A DNA stretch of 64,000 bases from Acinetobacter sp. C32I (GCF_023702715.1 NZ_CP098480.1:1674001-1738000); one strand, 5' to 3'. Shown: positions 9,307 to 18,972, counted from the first letter of the stretch. A program made the numbers and translations. The notes: generated by a model not told the origin, from the letters alone.

Positions 9307-9945
9307 ATGACAGGATTTTCCATCTCTATGGATTTAGCACCGAAACAGGCTCGAACCGAAAACAGTACTGATCGCAGTACTGTTGAACAACGTCTGCGTT
9401 TTTTTATGCAAGACGTTACAGGTCGTGCCTTGGTTATGATGGAAAGTGCAACACAGGGACAACAAGGCATTGCAATGGATTTAGTGCAAGAAGCTTTCAT
9501 TTCATTGCACAAATCATATGCAGATAAAAGTACTGAAGAATGGTATCCCCTGTTCTATACCATATTAAATAACAAACTCCAAGACTGGCGACGCAAAGAA
9601 GCTCGTCGTGCAAGCCCTTTCTCATTATTTAAAAAAATTAGTTTAGATGATGACGAAGAAATTATTGATGTTGTGGATGAATCAACCCCTAACCCGTTTG
9701 AGTTTCTTGATCAAGAAGTCACGATGGAGGAAATTCAGTCTGCAATTAATCAATTACCCGTACGTCAACAACAAGCATTTATGCTAAGAGCATGGGAAGG
9801 TTTCGACACCATGACCACAGCACAGATTATGGATTGCAGTGAAGGCAGTGTGAAAACACATTACCACCGTGCAATTCAGGGACTCCGGATTGCTTTAGAG
9901 CATTTAAACCCGCATACGGGAGGATCATCAGATGAAAAAAGATGA
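9307..9945 (+). CDS. ECF-like sigma-70 family RNA polymerase sigma factor
   Basis: A 212-residue two-domain sigma factor. Region 2 (about residues 30-105) contains LVQEAFISLHKSYADKSTEEWYPLFYTILNN and a basic DWRRKEARR stretch. Region 4 (about 140-195) has EIQSAINQLPVRQQQAFMLRAWEG and the helix-turn-helix TTAQIMDCSEGSVKTHYHRA. Its stop codon overlaps the next gene by 14 bases, placing it in an operon with a DUF3619-like membrane protein and a DUF3106-like exported protein. This arrangement suggests an anti-sigma function for the membrane protein, but the inducing signal is unknown. Confidence 0.9.
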   Translation: MTGFSISMDLAPKQARTENSTDRSTVEQRLRFFMQDVTGRALVMMESATQGQQGIAMDLVQEAFISLHKSYADKSTEEWYPLFYTILNNKLQDWRRKEARRASPFSLFKKISLDDDEEIIDVVDESTPNPFEFLDQEVTMEEIQSAINQLPVRQQQAFMLRAWEGFDTMTTAQIMDCSEGSVKTHYHRAIQGLRIALEHLNPHTGGSSDEKR

Positions 9946-10255
9946 GTTCACTAAACATGTGACATCCAGACTCGACCAACTTGCGAAAGAACAGCACAAC
10001 AATAAAATGATGGTGATGAATCATGTTCTTGATACTGTCCAAAAGAAACCAACCTCTTATTACAGTGTTTGGAAAATGACTGGTTTTGCGTTTGCTGCTG
10101 CCCTCATGGGGATTGTGGTTCTGCCTAGCTCGCTGCAATTGGCGGACCAACCTCAAAATCAGGTTGTGGTAAATCCAAAACTTTCACCGCAAATGGTTGA
10201 AGATATGGAAATGTTATTGGTCTTAGGTGAGGATAAAGTTCCACATGGCAGCTAA
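9932..10255 (+). CDS. DUF3619-like membrane protein, candidate anti-sigma factor
   Basis: A 107-residue protein: a hydrophilic cytoplasmic N-terminus (about 1-45, rich in Lys/Asn/His), one transmembrane helix (about 48-66, GFAFAAALMGIVVLP) and a short periplasmic tail with the segment LSPQMVEDMEMLLVLGED. It resembles DUF3619 proteins, which commonly follow a sigma-factor gene. The ATG is preceded by GGGAGG, overlaps the sigma gene by 14 bases and overlaps the next gene by 11. The topology fits an anti-sigma factor, but no zinc-binding HxxxCxxC motif is present, so this role is inferred from position only. Confidence 0.75.
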   Translation: MKKDEFTKHVTSRLDQLAKEQHNNKMMVMNHVLDTVQKKPTSYYSVWKMTGFAFAAALMGIVVLPSSLQLADQPQNQVVVNPKLSPQMVEDMEMLLVLGEDKVPHGS

Positions 10256-10634
10256 AAAATTAGCACTTGTTGTGTGTACACTCGGCTTATTACAAACCAG
10301 TTTTGCAGGTTCAGAACGCTTTTGGGTATTCTCTAAACCGAATAAACCAGCAACTGAAGAAGCCTGGGATGATTTATCACCTGAAGAACAACGCGTTTTA
10401 ATCAAACGTTACCAGACCTTGAAGGAAATTCCGACCAATCAGAGTTCACAACTACAACAGCGGATGGAATGGTTCACCCAGTTACCTGAAGAAGAAAAAC
10501 AGAAAATGCGTGACCTTTGGCAAAAAATGAGCATGCAAGAACGCAACACCTTACGCAAGCGTATGCAAAATGCCAGCACCGAAGAACGTGTCAATATTAG
10601 AGAAGAATACCTTACTAAATATGCTGAACATTAA
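10245..10634 (+). CDS. DUF3106-like exported protein
   Basis: A 129-residue protein with an N-terminal signal peptide (AAKKLALVVCTLGLLQTSFA, cleavage before GSERFW) and a helical, charged mature part carrying repeats of a short motif: WDDLSPEEQRVL, LPEEEKQKMRDLW, MSMQERNTLRKRM and ASTEERVNIREEY. The repeats resemble DUF3106. ATG 10245 overlaps the preceding gene; the in-frame GTG at 10227 is less likely. It is the last gene of the sigma-factor operon and ends at a terminator. A periplasmic role in sensing or modulating the sigma pathway is possible but unproven. Confidence 0.75.
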   Translation: MAAKKLALVVCTLGLLQTSFAGSERFWVFSKPNKPATEEAWDDLSPEEQRVLIKRYQTLKEIPTNQSSQLQQRMEWFTQLPEEEKQKMRDLWQKMSMQERNTLRKRMQNASTEERVNIREEYLTKYAEH

Positions 10635-10653
10635 TTTTTAGTTTATTAGAATA

Positions 10654-10682
10654 AAAAATAGCGCCCTAAAGGCGCTATTTTT
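10654..10682. terminator. Bidirectional terminator after the sigma-factor operon
   Basis: Twelve-bp stem AAAAATAGCGCC / GGCGCTATTTTT with a 5-base loop (CTAAA), A/T-rich on both sides. It serves the plus-strand operon and the convergent CSLREA gene ending at 10696. Confidence 0.92.
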
Positions 10683-10695
10683 GTGTTGGGTCTGC

Positions 10696-13206
10696 TTATT
10701 TTTTAAAGCGACGATAAGCTAACAATCCGAATAACCCAAATATAGAATAGAAACCGAAACTACCACCACCGCTGCTCGCAGAGCGGGTATCATCAGTTGT
10801 AGTTGCTGTACTAATGGTTCGCACTGTAGCTGAATTCGATGATACGCCGTCAGCATCATAGACTTGGTAGTTAAATGAAAAGTTAAATGGGTTAAACGCA
10901 TTTACTTCCTGAACATAAATATTTCCACCATAACAAGTCTCTTTTTCATCTGGTGCAGGACAAGCGCCTTGACGATCCGCTGTAATACTCAAATCTTTCG
11001 TCGGGACATTCGTTAAACGAATTGGTAACTCAATACCTTCTGCATTCTTCCAAAATTGAGATTTATTTGGATTTTTTTCTGGGCCAGTTCCACCTTCTCC
11101 TGTATCACCATGATCATTGGCAAAATTTAATAAATTCAGGCTTAGCTTTTGCTTTTCCTGATATTTAAAAGTTAAAGATGTGTCAGTTGCAACAGGTGCA
11201 ATATTTACGAAAGCTGCACGAATTAAACCAGATGAACTTATACTTGGATTAGACTTTGAGGTGATCGTATATTTACAGAAAATCTTGTCTCCAGCCTGGG
11301 TAATACTATCATCCTTACGATAAAAAATAATTTGCTGAAGGTCTTTATTCCAAGAACATACTAAATTTTCTTTGTCACTTGCATCAATATCTGTAACAGT
11401 ATCATTAATTTGACCTTTGCCAAGAGCTTCTGTCGTGACATTATATAAATCAGGATTAAAAAATTCTAATTTATAACTACCATCAGCTTGCTCAGTATCT
11501 TGAGGTAATGGTAATTGATAGTTACTTAAATCAATATAAATTGCACGATATTTCAAATTAGCTTTGGTATATTGCAATAGGTTTTGATATTGATCCAAAC
11601 GAGATTTATAGTAAGTTAAAAAATCAGGATTATTTGGATTTTTGACTAAATTATCAAAGAAGTCATATTGAGTTTGATAAGTTGACATTGCACTACTAAT
11701 AGAGGCATTAGTCAAATCTTGTAAATCACCCGCTGTAAAGCGCATTAATTCAATTGAACCAATATCACAACGATTGCTTGCCTCAGGATTATAATACAAA
11801 GTCCCATCTACAATACGAGCCAAACCACGTTGGTCTGTTGTGCTACAACCTATTCCATCAACATCTAATAAACCAACTATTTTTGTAGTGGTCTTATCAT
11901 CCACCTTAACTTCTATTTCAGTCACATTTTTCTTTGGGTAATAGATTGGTAGAAATGCGGTATAAGCAGAAGCTTTTTGTAACGGACTTAACAATGTTCC
12001 AATATTAATATTACTTACATTAAGATTGGTTGTATTATTTTTAAGCGAATCTTTAGGAACATCACAGACATTATTAACTGGAGATGTAGAACCTCCTTCT
12101 TTTAATGCAAGTGCATTATAGGCAATAGCAAAACCAACATTTTCTTGACTTGAAACATCACCAAACAAATATCGACAAGCATAACTATTCGTTCCACCAT
12201 TATAAGCAAGAACATTATAGGTTAATATTTTTCCACCAATTTTATCATATAGCAGAGTTGTAAAAGCTTGGTTCTCAACAATAGTATTACTAGTTAAAGT
12301 TATACTACTTGCATTACTTAAAATACTGGAGTTATTATTTTCTTCAGTTCCTGGCTTAGTATCACCTGTAAATTTAATTAAATTACCAGATGAGGAATTG
12401 ACAATATTTTTTGCAATCGTATTAGTTGTTAATGTCGCAGTTGATTCCCCGCAAAACTCAATCATACTATTTGAATTTCCAGAACCATTTGCGATAAAAC
12501 TGTTTGAGGTTAAATTGAGGGTACGTTTTGCATATGTCACATCATTAAAACAGCTCATAGACAAAACACTACCTTTATCAGCCTGATTTCCCTGAATCAA
12601 GCTTTTCGTTAAAGTTAATGTTGTCGATGGTCCAGCCAAAAAAACCGCACCACCCTCTTTTGCCTGAGAGTCTAAAATTTGACTACTTTGCAAGACAACA
12701 TCAGCGCCTGCATAAATCGCTCCCCCCCGATCTGCCGTTCGCCCACCTGTCAAAATTACATTACTGAGACTAAGAGCTTTCGTCCCTAATGTTGTATTAA
12801 AAATCCGTGAATTCTCAGCTTTAATCGTTGTTTGCAAAGGAATCTGTGCAGGATATTGATTTACAACATCATTTAATAGAACATTTTTTTCCTGCCAATC
12901 AGCTGGTGTAGCTCCCCAAATTGCAACGTTGACATTCGGTGTTAACTCTCTTTTAAGTGTATATACCCCTTTTTCAAGCTGAATAACTTTCTGCGTACTC
13001 GATAAGGTATCGGTTACTTCACAGCCACCATAAGCAACGCGTGTTTCAGCTGTTTTTAAGGCTTCACGTAATGAACAAGCAGAAGGATTTTCACCATCTT
13101 CATCTACAAACGTAGTGACTTTAATTGGCGTACTACTAGTTGCCGCTAACAACGGCATTGTCGCCATAACCATGGTTGCTAAAATTGTTTTTTTATAATG
13201 TCTCAT
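10696..13206 (-). CDS. CSLREA-domain secreted beta-helix protein with GlyGly-CTERM tail (836 aa)
   Basis: An exported 836-residue protein. A signal peptide (about 1-22) precedes VTTFVDEDGENPSACSLREA, the CSLREA N-terminal domain (motif at 44-49). Next is an Asn/Ser/Thr-rich right-handed beta-helix (about 130-400; repeated LSNVILTGG, GGAIYAG, LTSNTIVEN-type coils), a middle region ending in QTQYDFFDNLVKN, then Ig-like segments (about 700-800). It ends in SSGGGSFGFYSIFGLFGLL plus basic AYRRFKK, a GlyGly-CTERM sorting tail: a Gly-rich motif, one transmembrane helix and a basic end. Such tails are cut by rhombosortase, an intramembrane serine protease, after export. It starts 16 bases after the paralogous gene at 13223-15109 ends (reading leftwards) and probably shares its transcript. 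Adhesion or surface display is a guess. Confidence 0.85.
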   Translation of the reverse strand: MRHYKKTILATMVMATMPLLAATSSTPIKVTTFVDEDGENPSACSLREALKTAETRVAYGGCEVTDTLSSTQKVIQLEKGVYTLKRELTPNVNVAIWGATPADWQEKNVLLNDVVNQYPAQIPLQTTIKAENSRIFNTTLGTKALSLSNVILTGGRTADRGGAIYAGADVVLQSSQILDSQAKEGGAVFLAGPSTTLTLTKSLIQGNQADKGSVLSMSCFNDVTYAKRTLNLTSNSFIANGSGNSNSMIEFCGESTATLTTNTIAKNIVNSSSGNLIKFTGDTKPGTEENNNSSILSNASSITLTSNTIVENQAFTTLLYDKIGGKILTYNVLAYNGGTNSYACRYLFGDVSSQENVGFAIAYNALALKEGGSTSPVNNVCDVPKDSLKNNTTNLNVSNINIGTLLSPLQKASAYTAFLPIYYPKKNVTEIEVKVDDKTTTKIVGLLDVDGIGCSTTDQRGLARIVDGTLYYNPEASNRCDIGSIELMRFTAGDLQDLTNASISSAMSTYQTQYDFFDNLVKNPNNPDFLTYYKSRLDQYQNLLQYTKANLKYRAIYIDLSNYQLPLPQDTEQADGSYKLEFFNPDLYNVTTEALGKGQINDTVTDIDASDKENLVCSWNKDLQQIIFYRKDDSITQAGDKIFCKYTITSKSNPSISSSGLIRAAFVNIAPVATDTSLTFKYQEKQKLSLNLLNFANDHGDTGEGGTGPEKNPNKSQFWKNAEGIELPIRLTNVPTKDLSITADRQGACPAPDEKETCYGGNIYVQEVNAFNPFNFSFNYQVYDADGVSSNSATVRTISTATTTDDTRSASSGGGSFGFYSIFGLFGLLAYRRFKK

Positions 13207-13222
13207 CTCATCTCATCCCTGA

Positions 13223-15109
13223 TTATGATTTAAAGCGGCGCAATCCTACCAATCCAAGTAACATCAAGATCGCACCCATTCCAAAGCTACCCGTACTCAC
13301 TGTTTTACTTTTAAAGGTATTCGGTGGATCTTGTACAATTGTTGCTGGAATATCAATAAAATAGTTTGATACATCATTAAAACGAGTCGTAGTTGTCATT
13401 ACCCGTAAATTAAACTTATCAGCACCATGCCAATCACTATCAGGTACATAAGTCACATTGCCATCCTGATCAATGCTGGTTTTGCCTTTAGATGGAGTTT
13501 GTGTTTGTACAACCTCTAAACAACCTACTTTCCAAGGCTGACCATCTGAACGCTTACCAAGTTGTGCTTCACATGTTGCAGGATCCAGTAATTCACCATC
13601 TAACAAGCTATCCGCTATACTAAACTTAGCCACTTGCCCGTACAAAATATCTTGACCAACAATTGGAATTTCACCACGATTAACAATTAATTCAACCGCG
13701 CCCAAATCACATAATTCATTAAAACCTGTACGGCTTTTCCCGCGTTGATCTGTAGCTTCACAATTCGCTGTACTGAAAGTTGTACCATCACTATAAATAC
13801 GCCCTTTATTGACAATGAGTGAATCTGACAACAGCTTATAAGAGGTCAATAAACGTGGTTTAAAGAAACCAAGCATTTGATCTTTCGGAATAGAGTAAGG
13901 GCACAGCAACCCCTTCGCTGGTGGCGCTGCACAAATCCCTTCATCATTTGTACCACCAGCAATCAAAGCTTGTTCAGGATCATTCTGATTCCACATAAAG
14001 TTTGGTAAACGTTTTTCTGCATTACGATCACAATCTGATGTGGTTAAATTGCTTTGAACAATGGTCGTATCATCTGATGTGTTTGCACAGTTGGTATTTC
14101 CATTCGAAACCAAAATACTATTAGAGACATAAGAACTAGGATATTCTTTGACCGTTTCTTTTTTCTCTCCATTGACATCTTCTTCTGTGGTTACTTTGAA
14201 ATTTAAAGACTGTAGATATAGCCCAGCAGCATTTTTAATGATTGTATTATTATTCAGAACCATCCCTTCACGAATATTCGCAACATAGCCCCCTTTGTTA
14301 TGAAAAATAGTGCTACTGCGGATACCTGAAATTCCAGTCACCAATGCCCCACTAATAGTGTCATTATTAAAACCAGTTTGAACATAAAGCAAAGCACCAT
14401 TGGCACCTGCCATACCTTCATTATCCCGTATTACCGATTGTGCAATCAGGTACATTGGCATTTCGCTATAAATGACTGCCCCCTGATCCGCCTTATTATT
14501 TTGTATAATACTATTGTTAATATAGACATACCCTGCTGTGTTTTTCGCATCTGATGAGACACCAGCATTATAAATTGCACCACCTCGATTTGCTAAACCA
14601 CCAGTCAATCTTGAGTATTGAATCGATAAGCTTTCACGATTGAGAATTAAACCACCGTCATTCACTTTATTTGATGCACCCTGCAAATTCAACTCAACTA
14701 AACTGACTGCAAGTAGTGCACTTTCAACGTTATTATCATCAATCACAAAAATACGATCAGAACCCACCATCTTAATGGTCGCATTGTTTAAACCTTTTTT
14801 ATTATCATTAAAGCCATCACTAGCTGCAGTCCGAATTGTAGCTGCCGCTTCGATGTTTAATGCTGAATTGATTTGATAGGTTTGGTCACGCTGCAAAACA
14901 ATATTACTGGTTGCATCTTTATTACCGCACCCGTGGTAACCATTTTCAAATTCTTTTTGACTTCTCTTATTTAAAAACTCGACGGCTTCTCGTAATGAAC
15001 AAACGCCATCATCTTTATCTTCATCAACTAATGTTGTGACTTGAATATCCGCAGAATATGCATGTCCAGTAATCGCAAATAAAGCGCAGGCAAGCGTCCG
15101 TTTGAGCAT
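13223..15109 (-). CDS. CSLREA-domain secreted protein with GlyGly-CTERM-like tail (628 aa), rhombotarget A type
   Basis: A paralogue of the next gene downstream. It has a signal peptide (about 1-20), a CSLREA motif at 37-42 in VTTLVDEDKDDGVCSLREA, beta-helix coils such as GGLANRGGAIYNAG and NNSIIQNNKADQGAVIYSE, several paired Cys (GICAAPPAKGLLCP, CEATDQRG, ELCDLGAVEL) and a C-terminal STGSFGMGAILMLLGLVGL followed by RRFKS. As I recall, Acinetobacter proteins with this exact layout are named rhombotarget A, meaning presumed substrates of rhombosortase. The ATG at 15109 is preceded by AGGAG. No rhombosortase gene is in the window. Function unknown. Confidence 0.85.
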   Translation of the reverse strand: MLKRTLACALFAITGHAYSADIQVTTLVDEDKDDGVCSLREAVEFLNKRSQKEFENGYHGCGNKDATSNIVLQRDQTYQINSALNIEAAATIRTAASDGFNDNKKGLNNATIKMVGSDRIFVIDDNNVESALLAVSLVELNLQGASNKVNDGGLILNRESLSIQYSRLTGGLANRGGAIYNAGVSSDAKNTAGYVYINNSIIQNNKADQGAVIYSEMPMYLIAQSVIRDNEGMAGANGALLYVQTGFNNDTISGALVTGISGIRSSTIFHNKGGYVANIREGMVLNNNTIIKNAAGLYLQSLNFKVTTEEDVNGEKKETVKEYPSSYVSNSILVSNGNTNCANTSDDTTIVQSNLTTSDCDRNAEKRLPNFMWNQNDPEQALIAGGTNDEGICAAPPAKGLLCPYSIPKDQMLGFFKPRLLTSYKLLSDSLIVNKGRIYSDGTTFSTANCEATDQRGKSRTGFNELCDLGAVELIVNRGEIPIVGQDILYGQVAKFSIADSLLDGELLDPATCEAQLGKRSDGQPWKVGCLEVVQTQTPSKGKTSIDQDGNVTYVPDSDWHGADKFNLRVMTTTTRFNDVSNYFIDIPATIVQDPPNTFKSKTVSTGSFGMGAILMLLGLVGLRRFKS

Positions 15110-15223
15110 ACCAATCTCCTTCTATTTTTTCATTTTTCTTCGTATTACAAACTTAGTGTTTGCAACCACATTCCTTTGTGCGTACTTTGTCATAGCTCTC
15201 GAAATTACTCAAGAAATTTTATG

Positions 15224-15922
15224 CTATTGACGATATTCATCAATTAAAGCGTAAATTTGCTTAAGCGTTGTATTTGAGAGTTTGGTTTTTTCGCCTTTCA
15301 GCATTTTTTCAAGTTGAGCCAGTGTCTGTAATAAAATGGATGCCTGATGCGGTCCATTCATTAATAAATAATCAACAATCTGTTGATCAAAATGGATACC
15401 TCGACGCGTCATCACCGATTGTAATAAGGCTTGTCGATCGATATAGGAACTGCCATTCGGCACTTTGACACTGACGGCTTGAGTCAGTCTAGATTGTAAA
15501 TCTGGCAATTCTAACTTTAATTCAATGGGTGCAACACGAGAGGAAAAAACCAATTGACCTTCATGATTATTGATTAAATGAAAAACGGCTTTTTGCCAGT
15601 GCGGGACACCACTAATTGCATCAATATCATCCAACGCGACTAAATCATAAAACTCTAAGGAAGTAATCGCTTCAATCGGCGCATCTAATAATTCTAATAA
15701 TGAGACTTTAATTGCTGGACGACCCAACTCAAGATATGAATCACAGATCGCTGAGAGCAAATGACTTTTACCTGTGCCAGCTCCCCCATAAACATAAAAA
15801 CGATTGACTAAACCTGCATGTAACTGCCGAACTGCATCAACCACAGGTCCCCATCCCGGCCCCGAAAAATCACTGATTCGGGCATCGAGTTGAGGTTCTA
15901 TATCCAGTTGTAGTTGACGCAT
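15224..15922 (-). CDS. hda: DnaA regulatory inactivator Hda
   Basis: Hda is a DnaA-like AAA+ protein that, with the sliding clamp, stimulates hydrolysis of DnaA-bound ATP and so prevents re-initiation. The 232-residue protein begins MRQLQLDIEPQ, containing the QL-x-L-type clamp-binding motif, then has Walker A YGGAGTGKSHLL, Walker B VALDDIDAISG, the sensor region VFSSRVAP and LQSRLTQAVSV with the arginine-finger area. The C-terminal part (MTRRGIHFDQQIVDYLLMNGP) matches DnaA domain III. The gene lies 20 bases downstream of a permease gene on the same strand. Confidence 0.93.
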   Translation of the reverse strand: MRQLQLDIEPQLDARISDFSGPGWGPVVDAVRQLHAGLVNRFYVYGGAGTGKSHLLSAICDSYLELGRPAIKVSLLELLDAPIEAITSLEFYDLVALDDIDAISGVPHWQKAVFHLINNHEGQLVFSSRVAPIELKLELPDLQSRLTQAVSVKVPNGSSYIDRQALLQSVMTRRGIHFDQQIVDYLLMNGPHQASILLQTLAQLEKMLKGEKTKLSNTTLKQIYALIDEYRQ

Positions 15923-15942
15923 AGATTTAATGTGTTCCTCAA

Positions 15943-17136
15943 TTACTTTAAGTCATTCGAGTTTGAAGTCTCTGTATCTTGAGAGTTTTTAATTTGAATA
16001 TCAAGCTCTACATGGCCAGTTTCAACATTTATGTGTTGAGTTTCCCCTTCTGCCAACACAACTTCAGTTGGCAAGCCATATAAGCGACTTTTTTCATAAT
16101 TATCCCGTGCATGTTTCAATAGCACAACAATCACAGCAGCCACAGGTAAAGCGATCAGCATTCCAAGGAAACCACCTAATTGTGCGCCAGCGAGTACTGC
16201 GAAAACAACAGCTACAGGAGATAAACCAATTTTATCACCCAATAAGAAGGGTTGAAGAATATAGCCTTCGACCATCTGGCCAATCATAAACACAACACCA
16301 ACCAGAAGCAGCTGTGTCCAATCTAAGCCAAATTGAAACAGGGTTGCAATAACAGCAGCGATAATGCCGACACCAAAGCCTAAATAAGGAATAATACTGG
16401 CTAAACCGGCAATCATTCCAATAATCAAGCCAACCTCAAGACCAATCAGTTGTAAGCCAACAGCATAAACAATGCCTAATAAAAGCATAACGAGGAATTG
16501 ACCTTTTACAAAAGCACCTAATACACTATGACATTCACGAACGATGGTTAACGTTGACGCTTCATAAGGACGTGGAATTAAACGTCTAAAGCTTTGTAGC
16601 ATTCTCTCCCAATCAAGTAAAAAGTAGAAAGAGATAATTGGAATTAAAATCACCACACCACCCAACTGAATAAAGTTCAATCCAGATTGGGCAACTCTTA
16701 AAGCCATGGTTTGAATACTGTCAGCACTGTAGTTGGTCTGAATATAATCCATGAACGCTTTGGTAATTTGTTCAGTATCGATTTCCATCGGCACCACATT
16801 AAAAGTATGTGATACCCACGGTAAGAAGGTTGCATTAATCCAATGAATTCCCGCAGGAATACTATCCCGCGCATACATCAATTGTTTCCAAATCAGTGGT
16901 ACTAGGAACCATAAAACCATGGTCAAAGTCACGCCGATCCCAATAAACACGATACTGATTGCAAGCCAACGCGGCAGCTTAATTTTTACAAGAACATCAA
17001 CCAGTGGGCTAAATAAGTAGGCAATGAAAAAAGCACCGACAAAAGGAATCACTATGGGCTTTAATAAATAGAGTACCCAGAGAAATAATGCGAGCCCAGC
17101 GAGGATAAAGATACGACGTAGTACCTGATCTTGCAT
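15943..17136 (-). CDS. AI-2E family transporter (PerM-like)
   Basis: A 397-residue inner-membrane protein with about eight transmembrane segments (a pair at each end of the first 90 residues, a long central loop, then five). Family blocks visible include LYLLKPIVIPFVGAFFIAYL, PIISFYFLLDWERM, GLASIIPYLGFGVGI and the C-terminal LLGDKIGLSPVAVVFAVL followed by GGFLGMLIALPVAAV. The family name comes from the E. coli autoinducer-2 exporter TqsA, but substrates of most members are unknown. A charged, acidic tail follows the last helix. It is probably co-transcribed with hda; purM diverges from it. Confidence 0.88.
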   Translation of the reverse strand: MQDQVLRRIFILAGLALFLWVLYLLKPIVIPFVGAFFIAYLFSPLVDVLVKIKLPRWLAISIVFIGIGVTLTMVLWFLVPLIWKQLMYARDSIPAGIHWINATFLPWVSHTFNVVPMEIDTEQITKAFMDYIQTNYSADSIQTMALRVAQSGLNFIQLGGVVILIPIISFYFLLDWERMLQSFRRLIPRPYEASTLTIVRECHSVLGAFVKGQFLVMLLLGIVYAVGLQLIGLEVGLIIGMIAGLASIIPYLGFGVGIIAAVIATLFQFGLDWTQLLLVGVVFMIGQMVEGYILQPFLLGDKIGLSPVAVVFAVLAGAQLGGFLGMLIALPVAAVIVVLLKHARDNYEKSRLYGLPTEVVLAEGETQHINVETGHVELDIQIKNSQDTETSNSNDLK

Positions 17137-17239
17137 AAAATCTAGCCTTTTTTCATGTAATCGTTATAAATGGAAAAAAATTTTAATTAAAGATAGCATT
17201 TTCGAGCATAAATAACATAAGAGTTTCGTATATTCAGGT

Positions 17240-17245
17240 TATAAT
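17240..17245 (+). promoter_or_regulatory. Likely -10 element of the purMN promoter
   Basis: A consensus TATAAT 31 bases before the purM ATG, preceded by the AT-rich permease/purM gap. No good -35 lies 16-18 bases upstream. A PurR-type operator was not recognised. Confidence 0.45.
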
Positions 17246-17270
17246 CTGCCGCCACTGCGGAGACTTCACT

Positions 17271-18341
17271 ATGAGCAACTCAACTTCTACCCCAAATACT
17301 GGTTTAAGCTATAAAGATGCTGGCGTCGACATTGAAGCGGGAGACGCATTGGTCGATCGTATCAAATCTGTCGCTAAACGCACCACTCGTCCTGAAGTAA
17401 TGGGCGGTCTTGGTGGCTTTGGTGCCCTATGCAAAATTCCAAAAGGTTATGAAGAACCTGTATTGGTATCAGGAACAGACGGCGTAGGAACTAAATTACG
17501 TTTAGCACTGAACCTCAACCGTCATGACACGATTGGTCAAGATCTCGTTGCAATGTGTGTAAACGACTTACTTGTTTGTGGTGCTGAGCCATTATTCTTC
17601 CTCGACTACTATGCAACTGGTCATTTGAATGTTGATGTTGCAGCAGATGTCGTAACAGGGATTGGTAAAGGTTGTGAACTTGCTGGTTGTGCATTGGTCG
17701 GTGGTGAAACTGCTGAAATGCCTGGCATGTATGAAGGTGAAGATTACGATCTTGCTGGTTTTGCTGTTGGTGTTGTAGAACACAGTAAAATTATCGATGG
17801 AACTAAAGTGAAGTCTGGTGACGTACTTCTTGGTGTAGCATCTAGTGGTGCACACTCAAATGGTTACTCATTATTGCGTAAAATTTTAGATGTTAAGAAT
17901 GTAGACTTAACTCAAATCGTCGATGGTCGTCCACTTGCCGACGTGGCAATGGAACCAACACGCATCTATGTAAAACCAGTACTTGAACTTTGCAAACAAG
18001 TTGATGTTCATGCTATGGCACATATCACTGGCGGTGGCTTACCGGGTAACTTACCACGTGTACTTCCAAATGGTGCTCAAGCTGTCATTGATGAATCAAG
18101 CTGGGAATGGTCTGAATTATTCCAGTTGTTACAACGTGAAGGCAACGTAGAACGCTTTGAAATGTACCGCACCTTTAACTGTGGCGTAGGTATGGTGATT
18201 GCAGTTGATGCAAATGAAGCAGACAAAGCGATTGATCTATTAAATACTCAAGGCGAAAAAGCATGGAAAATTGGTTATATCCAAGAAAATGCTGAATCAG
18301 TTGAAGGCGCAGACGAAAAAATTCGCGTGATCTTTGCATAA
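17271..18341 (+). CDS. purM: Phosphoribosylformylglycinamidine cyclo-ligase (AIR synthetase)
   Basis: PurM closes the imidazole ring, converting FGAM plus ATP to AIR, the fifth step of de novo purine synthesis, in the cytoplasm. The 356-residue protein shows [17 protein letters not shown] at the N-terminus, [13 protein letters not shown], the ATP-site signature [53 protein letters not shown] and [21 protein letters not shown] sits before the ATG. Its stop codon overlaps the purN start (ATAATG), so the two are translationally coupled. Confidence 0.97.
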   Translation: MSNSTSTPNTGLSYKDAGVDIEAGDALVDRIKSVAKRTTRPEVMGGLGGFGALCKIPKGYEEPVLVSGTDGVGTKLRLALNLNRHDTIGQDLVAMCVNDLLVCGAEPLFFLDYYATGHLNVDVAADVVTGIGKGCELAGCALVGGETAEMPGMYEGEDYDLAGFAVGVVEHSKIIDGTKVKSGDVLLGVASSGAHSNGYSLLRKILDVKNVDLTQIVDGRPLADVAMEPTRIYVKPVLELCKQVDVHAMAHITGGGLPGNLPRVLPNGAQAVIDESSWEWSELFQLLQREGNVERFEMYRTFNCGVGMVIAVDANEADKAIDLLNTQGEKAWKIGYIQENAESVEGADEKIRVIFA

Positions 18342-18967
18342 TGAGAATTGCTGTCCTTGTCTCTGGCAACGGTAGCAACTTACAGGCCCTGATCGATGCA
18401 AATCTTTCAGGGCAAATCATTGGTGTCTTATCCAACAAAGCAGATGCTTATGCATTGCAACGTGCCAAAGATGCCAATATTGCGACCGCTGTTATTTCAC
18501 ATAAAGATTATCCAAATCGCGAAAGCTTCGATGACGCCATGCATCAGCAATTGTTGGCATGGCAAGTTGACCTCGTGATCCTTGCTGGTTTCATGCGGAT
18601 TTTAACACCACGTTTTGTTAGCAAATGGCAAGGCAAAATGTTAAATATCCACCCTTCTCTGCTGCCTTTCTACAAAGGTGTGAATACACATCAACGTGTA
18701 TTAAATACCGGGGATCGCTTGCATGGCTGTACCGTTCATTTTGTCACAGCAGAACTTGATGCTGGACAAAGTATTGCGCAATCGGCAATTCAAGTTGGTT
18801 TGCAGGATTCGGTAACAAGCTTGGCGCAACGTGTGCATGAACTTGAACACTTTATCTATCCTCAAGTTGCACAATGGTTCTGTACAGGTCAACTGACCTG
18901 GCAAAACGGTCAAGCCTATTTCAATCAAAAACCTTTAGAACGGCCGATTCAGTTTGCACAATTCTAA
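18341..18967 (+). CDS. purN: Phosphoribosylglycinamide formyltransferase
   Basis: PurN transfers a formyl group from 10-formyltetrahydrofolate to GAR, the third step of de novo purine synthesis. The 208-residue protein has the N-terminal phosphate-binding SGNGSNLQALID, the catalytic segment MLNIHPSLLPFYKGVNTHQ (Asn and His of the active site), GCTVHFVTAELDAGQSI with the catalytic Asp, and the C-terminal VHELEHFIYPQV. It overlaps purM by one base and ends at a terminator, giving a two-gene purMN operon. Confidence 0.96.
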   Translation: MRIAVLVSGNGSNLQALIDANLSGQIIGVLSNKADAYALQRAKDANIATAVISHKDYPNRESFDDAMHQQLLAWQVDLVILAGFMRILTPRFVSKWQGKMLNIHPSLLPFYKGVNTHQRVLNTGDRLHGCTVHFVTAELDAGQSIAQSAIQVGLQDSVTSLAQRVHELEHFIYPQVAQWFCTGQLTWQNGQAYFNQKPLERPIQFAQF

Positions 18968-18972
18968 AAAAT

